Shown here: positions 12,623-21,268 of the stretch, in pieces
Numbering within the stretch: the stretch's first letter is position 1
How the letters are laid out: each line of letters starts with the position of its first letter
From: Insolitispirillum peregrinum
Lineage (GTDB): Bacteria; Pseudomonadota; Alphaproteobacteria; Rhodospirillales; Rhodospirillaceae
NCBI RefSeq assembly: GCF_900156605.1
Contig: NZ_FTOA01000005.1
Span: 62,001-126,000 of the forward strand
Length of the DNA stretch: 64,000 nt
Direction: 5' to 3'
Notes under the pieces: generated by a model
What the model was told of the DNA's origin: nothing
What the model saw: only the letters and a program-made list of their open reading frames with translations
Databases searched by the model: none
Translations under genes and position numbers: made by a program

Positions 12623-15301
12623 ATGTCTGCTCGCTGGTTGATGCGTCTCGTCCCCTTTTTGCTGACCGTCCTGATCAGCTGCCTGGCCCTGTGGGCCTGG
12701 TGGCGGGGTGAGCACGAGATTGCCCGGCAGGTGGAAAGCCGGGTCGAGCAGGAAGTCAGCCGGCTGGGGGCCAATTTCCGTCGGGCCATGCGCAGTCAAC
12801 GGGCGACGCTGATGGCATCGCAAGGTCTGGTGGTCAGTCAGCCGATGCTGTCCACGACGGAATGGCGCCTGTTTCATCAGAACCTGATGACTGCGGAAAG
12901 TCAGGGGGGCCTGCGGAGTGTCTATTTCTTTCAGCAGGTGACTGACGAGCGGCTTCCTCAGTTGGTGCTACAGCAACGGGCTCTTCATGATGGTGCGTTT
13001 GTCCTGCAAGGCAATTTGGCGCAGGGGGGCAATCACCTGATTGCCGTGTTGGGGGCCTCGCTGGGCGGTCATACGCCGCTGTCCCACAACGATGCCGACG
13101 ATCCGTTGCTGCAATCGGTTCTGGGGACGGATTTGCTGGCTGCCGGAGTGATTCTGCCCGACCTGTCGGTATTGCAGGAGGCCATCAAGGTGCAGCAGTC
13201 CCGCATGACGGGTCGGTTGCCGGTGGCCCTGCAAAGTGGTGTGTCCCGCAACAGCCTGTACCTCGTCCCTGTTTTCCGCGATGACATGGGGCGGGAAGCA
13301 GACCAGCCACCAGTCTTGCGCGGGGTGCTGGTCGGCCTGTCGGACATGGCGGTGGTGGCGCGGCAAGCGGCGACCACCGACGATGCTCATCTGGCGGTTG
13401 CCGTCTTTGATCTGGGCGCGGGCTTTGGGGACCGCAACGGTGCCAGGGACCGGGTACGGGATCTGGTGTGGAGCAACGATGACGGTTTTAACTGGCAGGC
13501 CCCACCCCTGACATCGGCGGGCACGGACCAGAGCACGCAGGTCTTTTTTGCCGGGCGGACGTGGGAAATCCGGGCGGTGGCCCTGCCCGAAGCCTATGGG
13601 CAGCAAGAGCAGCGCGCCGCCAACATGATCCGCAGTCTGGGCGGGATCGTCATTGCCTTTCTGGTCGGAGGGATTGCCTGGCTGCTGGTGTCGCGTGGCG
13701 ATCTGGCCGAGGCCGAAGTGGCAGATATCAGTACCGCGCTGGAACATTCCGAAGCCCGCTACAGCCGCCTGTTCCGCTATAACCGGGCGGTGGAACTTCT
13801 GGTCGATCCGTCCAGTGGGGCGATTGTTGACGCCAACGAGGCGGCGGCGAGCTTTTACGGTTGGCGGCGTGACCAGCTGTGTATGATGAACATTTGTGAC
13901 ATCAATGCCTTGAACCCGGAAGAGGTCCGGGCTGAAATGAACAAGGCCCAAAAGGAACTGCGCAGCGAATTCAATTTCCGCCACCGCCTGTCTTCGGGGG
14001 AGGTGCGGGATGTCGAAGTCTATTCCGGCCCGATCGAGGTTGATCTGGGCGATGGGCGTGGTACCCGGTCCCTGCTGTATTCGGTGATCCACGATGTCAG
14101 TGAACGGCGACGGGCCGAACGGGCACTGACCGCATCCGAAGCCCATTTCCGGGTGCTGTTCGAAAAAAGCCCGCTGGCGATCCAGATCATCAATGCCGAA
14201 GGCCAGACCATCCGGGTGAACCACGCCTGGGAAGGGCTGTGGAAGCAATCGTCAGCATCGGTGATCCGCGGAGGACGCACCCTGCTGAACGATCCGCAGT
14301 TGATCGAAAACGGTGTCGCCGACTGTCTGCGGACCGCGCTGACCGGGCAGATGGTCGAAATCCCGCCGTTCAGTTATGCCCTGCCGGGTCTGGGGGCGCA
14401 TCCGCTGTGGATGCATGCCTTTGCCTACCCGATTACCGGCCCGGCCTCCGCTCACGATGGCCGCAACGATCTGCCGGGCGATGTGATCATCATTTATGAC
14501 AACGTGACCGATAGTTTCCACCAGCAACAGCGCCTGAAGCGGACGCTGGAGGACTTGCAGCGGTCGAACGAGGAACTGGAACAGTTTGCCTATGTTGCCT
14601 CGCATGACCTGCAAGAGCCGTTGCGGATGGTGTCCAGCTACCTGGGCCTGCTGCGCAAGCGGTACGGTGACGATATGGCCCCTGACGCGCGCGAGTTCAT
14701 GGACTTTGCCCTCGACGGGGCGCACCACATGCAGGAACTGATCCGCGATTTGCTGGATTATGCCCGCGTCGGGCGGGTGGTGGACGAAAATGGTGTGATC
14801 GACAGCCGGCGGGCGGTTGACGAAGCCCGCGCCGAATTGGCGGGGGTGATCGAGCGCACCGGGGCGAAAATCAGCGATGGCTGGTTGCCGCAGGTGGCGG
14901 TTGATGCCGGTGAACTGACCCGCCTGTTCGTCAATCTGCTGGGCAATGCGCTGAAGTATCACAAGCCCGATGTGGCGCCGGAAATCCACATCGAGGCCCG
15001 CCGACAGGGGGCGATGTGGCGTTTCAGCGTTGATGACAACGGCATTGGCATCGACCCCGAGCATCACGAAAAGATTTTCAAGATTTTCCAGCGCCTCCAT
15101 GGCGGCGGCACATCGGGAGGAACCGGGGTCGGGCTGGCGATTTGTCGCAAGATTGTCGAGCACAACGGCGGCCAGATCGGGGTGCAGTCCCAGCCGGGAA
15201 GCGGCTCCAGTTTCTGGTTCACCCTGCCGGTTCACAACGATGATGGCAGCCCGGCCAGTGGCCCGGAAAATCCGGCAGCGATGCGCGTGACCGATATGTG
15301 A
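12623..15301 (+). CDS. Membrane sensor histidine kinase CHASE-PAS-PAS-HisKA-HATPase
   Basis: 892-aa inner-membrane kinase. Transmembrane helix 1 (about 5-27) and helix 2 (about 334-356, GGIVIAFLVGGIAWLLV) bracket a periplasmic CHASE-type sensor (about 60-250). Two PAS domains follow (371-500 and 505-640), then a HisKA of the phytochrome-like kind with His661 in ASHDLQEPLR, N-box LLGNALKYHK, DDNGIGI and GGTGVGLAICRKI. All catalytic boxes are intact. It has no receiver domain of its own and could feed the HD-GYP regulator just upstream. The ligand is unknown. Confidence 0.92.
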   Translation: MSARWLMRLVPFLLTVLISCLALWAWWRGEHEIARQVESRVEQEVSRLGANFRRAMRSQRATLMASQGLVVSQPMLSTTEWRLFHQNLMTAESQGGLRSVYFFQQVTDERLPQLVLQQRALHDGAFVLQGNLAQGGNHLIAVLGASLGGHTPLSHNDADDPLLQSVLGTDLLAAGVILPDLSVLQEAIKVQQSRMTGRLPVALQSGVSRNSLYLVPVFRDDMGREADQPPVLRGVLVGLSDMAVVARQAATTDDAHLAVAVFDLGAGFGDRNGARDRVRDLVWSNDDGFNWQAPPLTSAGTDQSTQVFFAGRTWEIRAVALPEAYGQQEQRAANMIRSLGGIVIAFLVGGIAWLLVSRGDLAEAEVADISTALEHSEARYSRLFRYNRAVELLVDPSSGAIVDANEAAASFYGWRRDQLCMMNICDINALNPEEVRAEMNKAQKELRSEFNFRHRLSSGEVRDVEVYSGPIEVDLGDGRGTRSLLYSVIHDVSERRRAERALTASEAHFRVLFEKSPLAIQIINAEGQTIRVNHAWEGLWKQSSASVIRGGRTLLNDPQLIENGVADCLRTALTGQMVEIPPFSYALPGLGAHPLWMHAFAYPITGPASAHDGRNDLPGDVIIIYDNVTDSFHQQQRLKRTLEDLQRSNEELEQFAYVASHDLQEPLRMVSSYLGLLRKRYGDDMAPDAREFMDFALDGAHHMQELIRDLLDYARVGRVVDENGVIDSRRAVDEARAELAGVIERTGAKISDGWLPQVAVDAGELTRLFVNLLGNALKYHKPDVAPEIHIEARRQGAMWRFSVDDNGIGIDPEHHEKIFKIFQRLHGGGTSGGTGVGLAICRKIVEHNGGQIGVQSQPGSGSSFWFTLPVHNDDGSPASGPENPAAMRVTDM

Positions 15302-15326
15302 AGGATTGCGGTTCCCGCCATTGGCT

Positions 15327-15370
15327 GTTAGACCATCGTGCGTTGGATCCGGAACGGACACGATCGTCTG
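15327..15370 (+). repeat. Interspersed palindromic element, family C (copy C2)
   Basis: Arms AGACCATCGTG and CACGATCGTCT (one mismatch) flank GCGTTGGATCCGGAACGGA. The loop matches copy C1 (GTGCGTTAAATC) while the stem sequence differs in a paired manner. It lies between the CHASE kinase and prfC. Confidence 0.65.
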
Positions 15371-15487
15371 GTTTGCCCTTCTTTCGGCGCGTGCCTTAAG
15401 GCCAAGGACAGACATGTCGGCGGGCAGAGCGGGCCGGGTCTGTGGTGATCTTTTGCTGTTTGTTTTCTCCCATCGGGACCCTTGCTC

Positions 15488-17068
15488 ATGAGTTCCCTTC
15501 CCCAAGCCGTCTCGCGGCGGCGCACTTTTGCGATTATTTCGCACCCGGACGCCGGTAAAACGACTCTGACCGAAAAGCTGCTGCTGTTCGGAGGTGCCAT
15601 TCAGCTTGCCGGTGCCGTCAAGGCCCGCGGGGAACAGCGTCGCGCGCGCTCGGACTGGATGAAGGTCGAACGCGAGCGTGGTATCTCGGTGGCATCGTCG
15701 GTGATGACCTTCGATTACGCGGGCTGCACGTTCAACCTGCTCGACACGCCGGGCCACGAAGACTTTTCCGAAGATACCTATCGCGTGCTGACTGCCGTTG
15801 ACAGCGCGGTGATGGTGATCGACGCCGCCAAGGGGATCGAAGAGCAGACCCGCAAGCTGTTTGAAGTCTGTCGTCTGCGCGATGTGCCGATCATCACCTT
15901 CATCAACAAGATGGACCGTGAAACCCGCGATCCGTTCGAGCTGATGGACGAAATCGAACAGACGCTGGCACTGGACGTGACTCCGGCCTCGTGGCCGATT
16001 GGCATGGGCCGTGAATTCCTCGGGTGTTATGACCTGTGGAAAGACAGTCTGGTGCTGTTGTCGCGCACCAAGGGTGGCCTGCCTGACGCGGGTGAGCCGT
16101 GCAGCGGGATTGATGACCCGATGCTGGACGCCCAGTTGCCCGCCCATGCGGTGGAAAAGCTGCGCGAAAGCGTCGAAATGGCCCGCGCCCTGTGCCCGGC
16201 CTTTGACCCGGAAAGCTATCTGGCCGGTCATATGACCCCGGTGTTTTTCGGTTCGGCGGTCAACAATTTTGGTGTGCGTGAGCTGTTGCAGGGGTTGGCC
16301 GATCAGGCGCCGCCGCCGCGTCCGCAGCCAACTGCCCAGCGGGCGGTCGATCCGTGCGAAGAAACCGTTTCGGGCGTGGTGTTCAAGATCCAGGCCAACA
16401 TGGACCCCAAGCACCGTGACCGCATCGCCTTTGTGCGTCTGGCCTCGGGGCACTTCAAGCGCGGGATGAAGCTGAAGCACATCCGCTCGGGCAAGCAACT
16501 GACCATGCACAACCCGGTGATGTTCCTCGCTCAGGACCGCGAAGTGGCGGAAGAGGCCTTCCCCGGTGACATCATCGGGGTGCCGAACCATGGCAACCTG
16601 CGCATCGGTGACGCCTTGACCGAAGGCGAAGATCTGGTGTTCACCGGCATTCCGTCCTTTGCGCCGGAACTGCTGCAAAAGGTGCGCCCGACTGACCCGC
16701 TGAAAGCCAAGCATCTGGGCCGCGCCTTGACCCAGCTGGCCGAAGAGGGGGCCGCGCGGGTGTTCAAGCCGCGGATCGGTGCCGACTGGATCGTCGGAGT
16801 GGTCGGTGCCCTGCAGTTCGAAGTGATGGCCGACCGCATCCGGACGGAATACGACGTGCCGGTGGTGTTCGAACCGACCAGCCTGTACACCGCCCGCTGG
16901 CTGGAAAGCGACGATCCGCTGGCGCTGAAGAAGCTTCTGGACGGCAACGCCGGAGCCATTGCCGACGACCATGATGGCTCGCCGGTGTTCCTGGCGCGCA
17001 ATGCCTGGCATCTGGACAAGGCGGTGGACGATCATCCAAAGGTCCGCTTCCTGAAGACCAAAGGGTAA
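15488..17068 (+). CDS. prfC: Peptide chain release factor 3
   Basis: Translational GTPase that removes RF1/RF2 from the ribosome after termination. About 526 aa, normal length. GTP-binding boxes are visible: P-loop SHPDAGKTTLTEK, the switch region RERGISVASS, DTPGHEDF and NKMD. ATG 15488 is preferred to the TTG two codons upstream and gives the family-typical N-terminus of a short tail then RRRTFAIISHPDAGKTT. It is a single-gene unit on the plus strand, followed by two tandem family A repeats. Confidence 0.96.
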   Translation: MSSLPQAVSRRRTFAIISHPDAGKTTLTEKLLLFGGAIQLAGAVKARGEQRRARSDWMKVERERGISVASSVMTFDYAGCTFNLLDTPGHEDFSEDTYRVLTAVDSAVMVIDAAKGIEEQTRKLFEVCRLRDVPIITFINKMDRETRDPFELMDEIEQTLALDVTPASWPIGMGREFLGCYDLWKDSLVLLSRTKGGLPDAGEPCSGIDDPMLDAQLPAHAVEKLRESVEMARALCPAFDPESYLAGHMTPVFFGSAVNNFGVRELLQGLADQAPPPRPQPTAQRAVDPCEETVSGVVFKIQANMDPKHRDRIAFVRLASGHFKRGMKLKHIRSGKQLTMHNPVMFLAQDREVAEEAFPGDIIGVPNHGNLRIGDALTEGEDLVFTGIPSFAPELLQKVRPTDPLKAKHLGRALTQLAEEGAARVFKPRIGADWIVGVVGALQFEVMADRIRTEYDVPVVFEPTSLYTARWLESDDPLALKKLLDGNAGAIADDHDGSPVFLARNAWHLDKAVDDHPKVRFLKTKG

Positions 17069-17070
17069 GG

Positions 17071-17180
17071 CTAGAGCAGTGAGCGCAAAAGTGGGAACCG
17101 GTTTTGCGCAAAATCACTGCGGCACTATAAAAGGCAGTGAGTGCAAAAGTGGGAACCGGTTTTGCGCGTAATCACTGCGA
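17071..17180 (+). repeat. Two tandem family A palindromic repeats
   Basis: Two head-to-tail copies of about 50-60 bases (about 17074-17120 and 17133-17179), each with GCAAAAGTGGGAACCGGTTT in the middle and GCAGTGA/TCACTGC arms. In the 4.8 kb and 28.3 kb copies the outer stem is GCATTGT/ACAATGC instead, which is a compensatory change. They lie directly after the prfC stop and before dsdA. Confidence 0.82.
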
Positions 17181-17268
17181 CAAAACAAACGCTGTTGCCG
17201 GGGTAATAAACGGGGCTGTTCTTTCCGGCAGGAGAGGGCGGCCCCGTTGCCTGTAAGGGCAGAATACC

Positions 17269-18693
17269 ATGAAAGGGATGGCCACCATGACACCTGTTAT
17301 TGCTGATCCTGCCCTGCTGACCCATCCGGCGCTGGCGGCTGCGGCGGCCCGTCGTGAGACATGCTGGTTCAATCCGCAATGGCAACCGCTGGGCAAAGCT
17401 CAGGCCACACTGCCGGTCGACGCAACCGTGATTGATGGCGCCGAGGCTCGTCTGGCCCGCTGTGCGCCGTTGATGGCGGCAGCGTTTCCGCTGACCGCCG
17501 GGCAGGGGGGCATTCTTGAGTCTCCATTGCTGCCTGTGCCTGCTTTGCATCAGCATCTTGAGCGGGGATGGAATCGTCCGTTGCCGGGGCACCTGTGGCT
17601 GAAGGCCGATCATGCCCTGCCGGTGTCGGGGTCGATCAAGGCGCGCGGCGGCATTCACGAGGTGCTGAAGGTCGCGGAAACGGTGGCTCTGCGGGCTGGC
17701 TTGTGGGCCGGGCCGGAGGAAAATACCCGCCGCCTGCTGTCGCCGCAGTGCCGGGCCGAATTCCAGCGCCACGAAATCGCGGTTGGCTCGACTGGAAATC
17801 TGGGGCTGAGCATCGGGATCATGGCCGCCCGGCTGGGATTTTCAGCCACTGTCCACATGTCGGCGGATGCAAAGGGGTGGAAAAAGGCTCTGCTGCGCGA
17901 AAAGGGCGTGCAGGTGGTTGAGTACGCCGAGGACTACAGCGCCGCTGTTGCGCAGGGGCGGCAGCAGGCGCAGGCCAATCCGCTGTGCCACTTTGTGGAT
18001 GATGAAAACTCGCTGGACTTGTTCGCAGGTTATGCGGTGGCTGCGCGGCGGTTGGCCGGGCAATTCGCGGTAAACGGGATTGTGGTTGATGCTGATCACC
18101 CGCTGTTTGTCTATCTGCCGTGCGGGGTGGGCGGTGGGCCGGGCGGTGTGGCCTTTGGCCTGCGTCAGCAGTTCGGTGACGCGGTGCATTGTCTGTTTGC
18201 CGAGCCGGTCGAGGCTCCGTGCATGCTGCTGGGGATGGCCAGCGGGCGGCATCATCAGGTGGCGGTGCAGGATTTGGGCCTGAGCGGTCAAACCTGTGCC
18301 GATGGTCTGGCGGTGGGCCGGGCGTCGGGCTTTGTCGGTGGGGTGATGGAGCCGTTGCTGAGCGGGATTTTCACCGTCAGCGATGCACATCTGTTGCAAA
18401 TGGTGGTGGCCTTGCAGCAGGCTGAAGGGCTGATGGTCGAGCCGTCTGCGGTGGCCGGGGTGCCGGGGGTTGGCTGGGTCAGCGCGCCGCAGGCTACGGG
18501 ATGGCGGCAGGCGCACGGGCTGACCGATCAGAATTTGCAACGCGCCACGCATCTGGTGTGGTCAACGGGTGGTTCGATGGTTCCAGTCGACGAACAGGAA
18601 CGGACACTGGCCGCTGGTCAGGCGTACGGCCCGCTGGAGTATTGGGGCTTTGAGGGGGAGCAGCCAAACCCGTTCGTTAGATCAAAAGGTTAG
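17269..18693 (+). CDS. dsdA: D-serine ammonia-lyase (D-serine dehydratase)
   Basis: Cytosolic PLP enzyme that converts D-serine to pyruvate and ammonia. PLP-binding Lys124 lies in SGSIKARGGIHEV. The IAVGSTGNLGLSIGIMAARLGF, VYLPCGVGGGPGGVAFG and ADGLAVGRASGFVG blocks are diagnostic of DsdA. 474 aa, somewhat longer than the E. coli enzyme because of a C-terminal tail (AYGPLEYWGFEGEQPN). Start choice is open: ATG 17269, or ATG 17287 with GAAAGGG upstream at better spacing. Neither dsdC nor dsdX is next to it; it stands alone between family A repeats and a family B repeat. Confidence 0.94.
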   Translation: MKGMATMTPVIADPALLTHPALAAAAARRETCWFNPQWQPLGKAQATLPVDATVIDGAEARLARCAPLMAAAFPLTAGQGGILESPLLPVPALHQHLERGWNRPLPGHLWLKADHALPVSGSIKARGGIHEVLKVAETVALRAGLWAGPEENTRRLLSPQCRAEFQRHEIAVGSTGNLGLSIGIMAARLGFSATVHMSADAKGWKKALLREKGVQVVEYAEDYSAAVAQGRQQAQANPLCHFVDDENSLDLFAGYAVAARRLAGQFAVNGIVVDADHPLFVYLPCGVGGGPGGVAFGLRQQFGDAVHCLFAEPVEAPCMLLGMASGRHHQVAVQDLGLSGQTCADGLAVGRASGFVGGVMEPLLSGIFTVSDAHLLQMVVALQQAEGLMVEPSAVAGVPGVGWVSAPQATGWRQAHGLTDQNLQRATHLVWSTGGSMVPVDEQERTLAAGQAYGPLEYWGFEGEQPNPFVRSKG

Positions 18694-18718
18694 ATCAGCC
18701 TGCCTGCGTCAGATCACA

Positions 18719-18880
18719 GGACACGACAGTTGGTGGGATCAGTGCGGGCTACCGCCCGAACCCGTTTGGTGGCGATGCCCCCAAGCTCCCATTTTTCTTT
18801 AAAAATCAAGTCAATGGGGTCTGGGGCCTGAAGGCCCCAGCGAGGTTTGGAGCAGCGCTCCATGGTTCTTGGTTTTTATC
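18719..18880 (+). repeat. Interspersed element, family B, long form (copy B2)
   Basis: The GGGGTCTGGGGCC/GGCCCCAG dyad and GGAGCAGCGCTCC palindrome are preceded by a stretch shared with copy B4 (ACACGACAG, GCGGGCTACCGC, GAACCC, then a T-rich run). The shared block is therefore about 130 bases, not just the hairpins. It lies between dsdA and the tandem array. Confidence 0.72.
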
Positions 18881-18893
18881 GTACCTGCGCTCG

Positions 18894-19212
18894 GAGTGGG
18901 CTTTCGCCTCTGCTCGGGATTTGAATCTGTTCATTCAGCAAATGCGTCGTCGCAGGGGCTTTGCCCCTGCTCGGGATTTGAATCTGTTCATTCAGCAAAT
19001 GCGTCGTCGCAGGGGCTTTCGCCCCTGCTCGGGATTTGAGTCTGTTCATTCAGCAAATGCGTCGTCGCAGGGGCTTTCGCCCCTGCTCGGGATTTGAGTC
19101 TGTTCATTCAGCAAATGCGTCGTCGCAGGGGCTTTGCCCCTGCTCGGGATTTGAGTCTGTTCATTCAGCAAATGCGTCGTCGCAGGGGCTTTCGCCCCTG
19201 CTCGGGATTTGC
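18894..19212. repeat. Tandem array 1: five 57/58-bp two-hairpin units plus a degenerate first unit
   Basis: Hairpins begin at 18954, 19011, 19069, 19127 and 19184, with a decayed one near 18894. Each unit has a perfect stem GCAGGGGC/GCCCCTGC with a TTT or TTTC loop, then TGCTCGGGATTTGAGTCTG, TTCATTCAG and CAAATGCGTCGTC, where ATTTG/CAAAT can form a second stem. Unit length varies only by one loop base. The array ends two bases before the fliX stop codon. No unique spacers are present, so it is not a CRISPR array. Confidence 0.93.
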
Positions 19213-19213
19213 G

Positions 19214-19654
19214 CTACCGCATCCCCAGCTTGGCCAGTTCGACTTCGGCGCGCAGCTCGATTTCATCGAGCAGGGCGGCCAGTTCGGGGTCGGCACCGCT
19301 GTCCCGCTTGCTGCGGACCATTTCGGACAGTTTCGACAGGCGGTCGATGGGGATGGTGCCCAGCAACAGGCCCCGACGGATGTCTTCCAGGCGGTCGAGC
19401 AGCTCTTCGCCACGGGCAATCATCCGGCGGCGGCCCCGGTTGCTGCCATCGGCATCGACCGCCTGAATGGCCAGCAGGCTTTCCAGGCCACTGAGTGCCT
19501 GCGGGGCTTCCAGACCGTGGACGCTGGCGGTTTCCTCAACGGCGGCAGCACCTTGCAAATGATCGACGAAGCCGCTGGCCGACGGGCCGGCGGATTTCGT
19601 TGTGCGGTTCGTCGATGACGGACCAGAAGAGCGACCACTGCCTGAAATCTTCAT
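19214..19654 (-). CDS. fliX: Flagellar assembly trans-acting factor FliX
   Basis: Alphaproteobacterial regulator that in Caulobacter couples flagellar basal-body assembly to the sigma-54 activator FlbD. 146 aa, near the Caulobacter size. It has the family pattern: a short MKISGSG start, a Ser/Ala/Gly-rich N-terminal third, then a helical core (GLESLLAIQAV, ARGEELLDRLEDIRRGLLLGTIP) and a C-terminal EIELRAEVELAKLGMR. It is divergent from flgI, as in other alphaproteobacteria. Its stop codon abuts tandem array 1. Confidence 0.9.
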   Translation of the reverse strand: MKISGSGRSSGPSSTNRTTKSAGPSASGFVDHLQGAAAVEETASVHGLEAPQALSGLESLLAIQAVDADGSNRGRRRMIARGEELLDRLEDIRRGLLLGTIPIDRLSKLSEMVRSKRDSGADPELAALLDEIELRAEVELAKLGMR

Positions 19655-20101
19655 CGGGGTTCATTCACAATCACTGGAGTTTGTCTGGTTCGACCGGAAC
19701 GAGTCCGAGTCTACGGGGAGTTTCCTCGCGGTGAAAGGGAAAATGAGTCCCGGGTCAGCGGCATTTTTTGCCTAGCCAAAGGGTGGAAAGTGCCGGGTGT
19801 GGCCGTGAATAACCCTCTGGCAAGGCTCGATTCTTTGTTCCCTGTTACAGGACGGGCCGGGTAAGGGGCGGGGAATGCAGGGTTTTATGAACTTCTGGTC
19901 AGGACAGCCTGCCTGGTGTAAATATTGCATGTAACTTTCTGCCAAAGTCTGGCCTGTGAAAAAGCAGGCTTTTTGATGCGGCAGTTTACTGTTTCGAGAC
20001 GATTTTCCGGTTATCATCGCCGACGCTGTGGTCTGGACTCGTTGTGGTCCACCCCGGATATCCCTGCACCGACGTGCAGGAATGGCATGACAGAGGCAAC
20101 G
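19655..20101. promoter_or_regulatory. fliX/flgI divergent control region
   Basis: 447 bases holding the fliX 5' side and the flgI leader. Apart from the sigma-54 site at 19914-19929 I see no confident element. Open frames continue upstream of flgI to 19925, but they overlap the promoter and are not credible as coding. Confidence 0.55.
19914..19929 (+). promoter_or_regulatory. Candidate sigma-54 (-24/-12) promoter for flgI
   Basis: TGGTGTAAATATTGCA has GG and GC separated by exactly 10 bases, with a perfect TTGC at -12; the -24 box is TGGTG instead of TGGCA. It lies 173 bases before the flgI ATG. Class II flagellar operons with FliX in alphaproteobacteria are sigma-54 dependent, which agrees. 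Confidence 0.62.
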
Positions 20102-21268
20102 ATGAGGCACACCATGACCCACCTCTCCCGCACATGGCATCAGGCAAGCCGCCGCTTGCTGGCCGTGGTGTGCGCGGTCGGGATCAGCGCTGCGCTTGCC
20201 GTTTCAGCCTTTAGCTCCGCCGCACAGGCCGCGTCGCGCATCAAGGACATCGCTGCCTTCGAAGGCGTCCGCGACAACCTGTTGGTCGGTTACGGGCTGG
20301 TGGTTGGCTTGAACGGGACCGGTGACAAGATCGAAAACATGGCGTTCACCCAGGAATCGCTGATTGCGATGCTGGAACGTCTGGGGATCAACACCCGCGA
20401 TGGCACCCTGAAACCGAAAAACGTTGCCGCCGTGATGGTGACCGCCGCGCTGCCGCCATTCGGTCGTCAGGGCAGCCGGATTGACGTGACCATTTCGGCG
20501 CTGGGTGATGCAAAAAGCCTGCAGGGCGGGGCCTTGCTGGTGACGCCGCTGGTCGGTGCCGATGGCGAAGTCTATGCCGTCAGTCAGGGCCAGGTGCAGA
20601 TCGGTGGCTATACGGCCTCGGGCAATGCCGCCTCGGTGACCAAGGGCGTGCCGACCTCTGGCCGCATCCCCAACGGGGCGATCATCGAACGCGAGGTGCC
20701 GTTCTCGCTGGCCTCGATGCGCAGCGTCAACATCTCGCTGCGCAATCCGGATTTCACCACCGCCCAGCGCATTGCCTCGGCGGTGAACGCCTATCTGGGG
20801 ATGGCCTCGGCGCGGGCGCTTGATCCGGGGACCGTGCAACTGTCGGTGCCGTCCGACAAGGATGTGGTCCAGTTGATGACCGCCATCGAACAGTTGCGTG
20901 TTGAACCCGATCAGTTGGCGCGGATTGTCATTGACGAAAACACCGGGACGATTGTCATCGGGGATAACGTGCGGGTGTCGCGGGTTGCCATCGCGCAGGG
21001 GAATCTGACCATCAAGGTGACCGAAACGCCGCAGGTCAGCCAGCCGTCGCCGTTCTCGCAGACCGGCACCACCACCACCGTTGACCGGACACAGATCCAG
21101 GTTGATGAAGGCGCTGATAAAAAGCTGGCCGTCGTTGATGGTGGCGTCAACCTGCAAGAGCTGGTCAATGGCCTGAACGCTCTGGGGATTGGTCCGCGTG
21201 ACATGATTTCCATCCTGCAGGCAATCAAGGCTGCTGGTGCCTTGCAAGCAGAAATCGAGGTGATGTGA
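20102..21268 (+). CDS. flgI: Flagellar P-ring protein FlgI
   Basis: Periplasmic protein that forms the P-ring around the flagellar rod in the peptidoglycan layer. 388 aa from ATG 20102, which has AGAGG six bases upstream. A Sec signal peptide (LLAVVCAVGISAALAV... ending near AAQAA) is followed by SRIKDIAAFEGVRDNLLVGYGLVVGLNGTGD, the classic FlgI N-terminus, and the C-terminal LQELVNGLNALGIGPRDMISILQAIKAAGALQAE. First gene of flgI-flgJ-flgN-flgK-flgL; its stop codon shares a base with the flgJ start. Confidence 0.96.
   Translation: MRHTMTHLSRTWHQASRRLLAVVCAVGISAALAVSAFSSAAQAASRIKDIAAFEGVRDNLLVGYGLVVGLNGTGDKIENMAFTQESLIAMLERLGINTRDGTLKPKNVAAVMVTAALPPFGRQGSRIDVTISALGDAKSLQGGALLVTPLVGADGEVYAVSQGQVQIGGYTASGNAASVTKGVPTSGRIPNGAIIEREVPFSLASMRSVNISLRNPDFTTAQRIASAVNAYLGMASARALDPGTVQLSVPSDKDVVQLMTAIEQLRVEPDQLARIVIDENTGTIVIGDNVRVSRVAIAQGNLTIKVTETPQVSQPSPFSQTGTTTTVDRTQIQVDEGADKKLAVVDGGVNLQELVNGLNALGIGPRDMISILQAIKAAGALQAEIEVM

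Noticed and set aside
14252-17035. 927-codon minus-strand open frame
   Set aside because: Antisense to the CHASE kinase and prfC and bridges two unrelated genes; no domain.
18894-19618. Plus-strand frames reading through array 1 (repeat protein)
   Set aside because: Units of 57 and 58 bases shift frame, and the frames continue antisense to fliX.
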